Below are positions 6,252 to 6,968 of a stretch of 6,968 bases of DNA, piece by piece. The notes below the pieces were generated by a model. It searched no databases and was not told where the DNA came from. It worked only from the letters and a program-made list of their open reading frames with translations. Position 1 is the stretch's first letter; every line of letters starts with the position of its first letter. The stretch lies in the NCBI GenBank assembly GCA_902766915.1, contig CACXFN010000074.1, positions 1 to 6,968 of the forward strand, written 5' to 3'. This stretch comes from an uncultured Eubacteriales bacterium. GTDB taxonomy: Bacteria > Bacillota > Clostridia > Peptostreptococcales > Anaerovoracaceae. The translations under genes were made by a program, and so were the position numbers.

Positions 6252-6280
6252 TTGCGCGGTCTACCTATATGGAGTAAAAT
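6252..6280 (+). promoter_or_regulatory. Promoter of the ABC ATPase gene
   Basis: TTGCGC at 6252-6257, a 17-bp spacer, and TAAAAT at 6275-6280. The start would be near 6287, about 40 nt before the ATG. Its -35 box lies 2 bp from that of the divergent epimerase-family promoter, so a protein bound here could control both. Confidence 0.6.
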
Positions 6281-6326
6281 AAGGGCATAAACGATAATTT
6301 GATGAGAAAATGAAAGGGCTTATGTC

Positions 6327-6968
6327 ATGGCAGACGTAAAACTTGTCGGCATAAAAAAAATCTACCCCAATACCGAAAAAAAGAAAAAGAATAGTGCCCA
6401 GGATACGGAATCCAAGGTAAATCTGCAGGTAACCGATGAAGGTGTTGTTGCGGTTCAGGAATTCGACCTGGATATTAAGGATAAGGAGTTTATAGTTTTA
6501 GTTGGTCCATCCGGTTGCGGTAAATCAACTACTCTTAGAATGATTGCAGGCCTGGAGGAAATCAGCGCAGGAGACCTTTATATCGACGGCAAGCTCATGA
6601 ACGATGTTCAGCCGAAGGATCGCGATATCGCCATGGTATTCCAGAATTACGCCCTCTACCCACATATGACGGTATTCGAAAACATGGCATTTTCACTGAA
6701 GCTGAGAAAGACTCCTAAGGTTGAGATCAAAAGAAAGGTGGAAGAAGCCGCAGAGATTCTGGACATCACTCAGTATCTAAACCGTAGGCCCAAGGCCCTT
6801 TCCGGTGGACAAAGACAGCGTGTGGCAATTGGTCGTGCAATAGTCCGTGAACCTAAGGTTCTTCTGATGGACGAACCTCTTTCCAACTTGGACGCAAAGC
6901 TTCGTAACCAGATGCGCGCAGAGATTATAAAGCTGCGCCAGCGTATCAATACAACATTCATTTACGTA
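6327..6968 (+). CDS. ATPase subunit of a multi-sugar ABC importer (UgpC/MsmX/MalK type), 5' part
   Basis: The first 214 codons of a cytoplasmic nucleotide-binding subunit that energises a CUT1-type carbohydrate importer; the frame is open at the window edge. It shows the Walker A motif GPSGCGKST (60-68), the Q-loop [11 protein letters not shown] (105-115, Gln106), the ABC signature LSGGQRQR (158-165) and Walker B VLLMDEP (178-184) with the D-loop SNLD. The switch His and the C-terminal MalK-like regulatory domain lie beyond the edge. Between the first strand and the second, residues about 17-41 form a lysine-rich then polar insertion (KKKKNSAQ and following) that MalK/UgpC proteins generally lack. 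The ATG at 6327 has AAAGGG about eight bases upstream; ATGs at 6310 and 6322 are in another frame. Such ATPases often serve several sugar importers, so the substrate is open. No permease or binding-protein gene is visible here. Confidence 0.92.
   Translation, partial: MADVKLVGIKKIYPNTEKKKKNSAQDTESKVNLQVTDEGVVAVQEFDLDIKDKEFIVLVGPSGCGKSTTLRMIAGLEEISAGDLYIDGKLMNDVQPKDRDIAMVFQNYALYPHMTVFENMAFSLKLRKTPKVEIKRKVEEAAEILDITQYLNRRPKALSGGQRQRVAIGRAIVREPKVLLMDEPLSNLDAKLRNQMRAEIIKLRQRINTTFIYV

Noticed and set aside
6770..6961. Minus-strand frame of 63 residues at the right edge.
   Set aside because: It is antisense to the ABC signature and Walker B region of the sugar ATPase.
1..6968. tRNA, rRNA, CRISPR array, transposase or insertion-sequence ends.
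   Set aside because: I saw no cloverleaf-like segment, no regularly spaced repeats, and no terminal inverted repeats with a transposase frame.

Overview
The window looks like chromosomal DNA from a low-GC anaerobic Firmicute, most probably a Lachnospiraceae-type gut or rumen Clostridium relative. The clues are AT-rich intergenic DNA, strong GGAGG-type ribosome binding sites, an XRE repressor fused to a desulfoferrodoxin-like domain, and a UgpC/MsmX-type sugar ABC ATPase carrying a lysine-rich insertion. The placement is inferred from protein character, not from a marker gene.

Left half (1-3291): every gene reads on the minus strand. In transcription order these are a YmdB-like macro-domain ADP-ribosyl hydrolase, then 35 bp later an RlmD/RumA-family 23S rRNA uracil-5-methyltransferase, then a roughly 240-bp gap holding what may be a decayed small gene. 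Next comes an HTH-XRE regulator whose C-terminal half is recognisably a desulfoferrodoxin/superoxide reductase fold, and last the 5' end of a small membrane-anchored protein of unknown function with its own near-consensus promoter.

Right half (3292-6968): this part looks like carbohydrate metabolism. A plus-strand ASKHA/ROK-like putative sugar kinase with an unusual N-terminal extension converges on a minus-strand N-acylglucosamine 2-epimerase (AGE) family gene, and the two share a hairpin terminator. The AGE gene is divergent from the 5' part of a multi-sugar ABC transporter ATPase. The two promoters between them lie back to back, with -35 boxes 2 bp apart. Together they suggest uptake of a sugar or oligosaccharide, followed by epimerisation and phosphorylation, with an N-acetyl amino sugar as one candidate substrate.

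The most interesting points are two proteins of well-known families with substitutions at key positions. The HTH-desulfoferrodoxin fusion keeps four of the five expected iron ligands but has Asp in place of the last His. The AGE-family protein has Asn where a proposed catalytic His normally sits in the PGH-x-x-E motif. I found no tRNA, rRNA, CRISPR array or intact mobile element.
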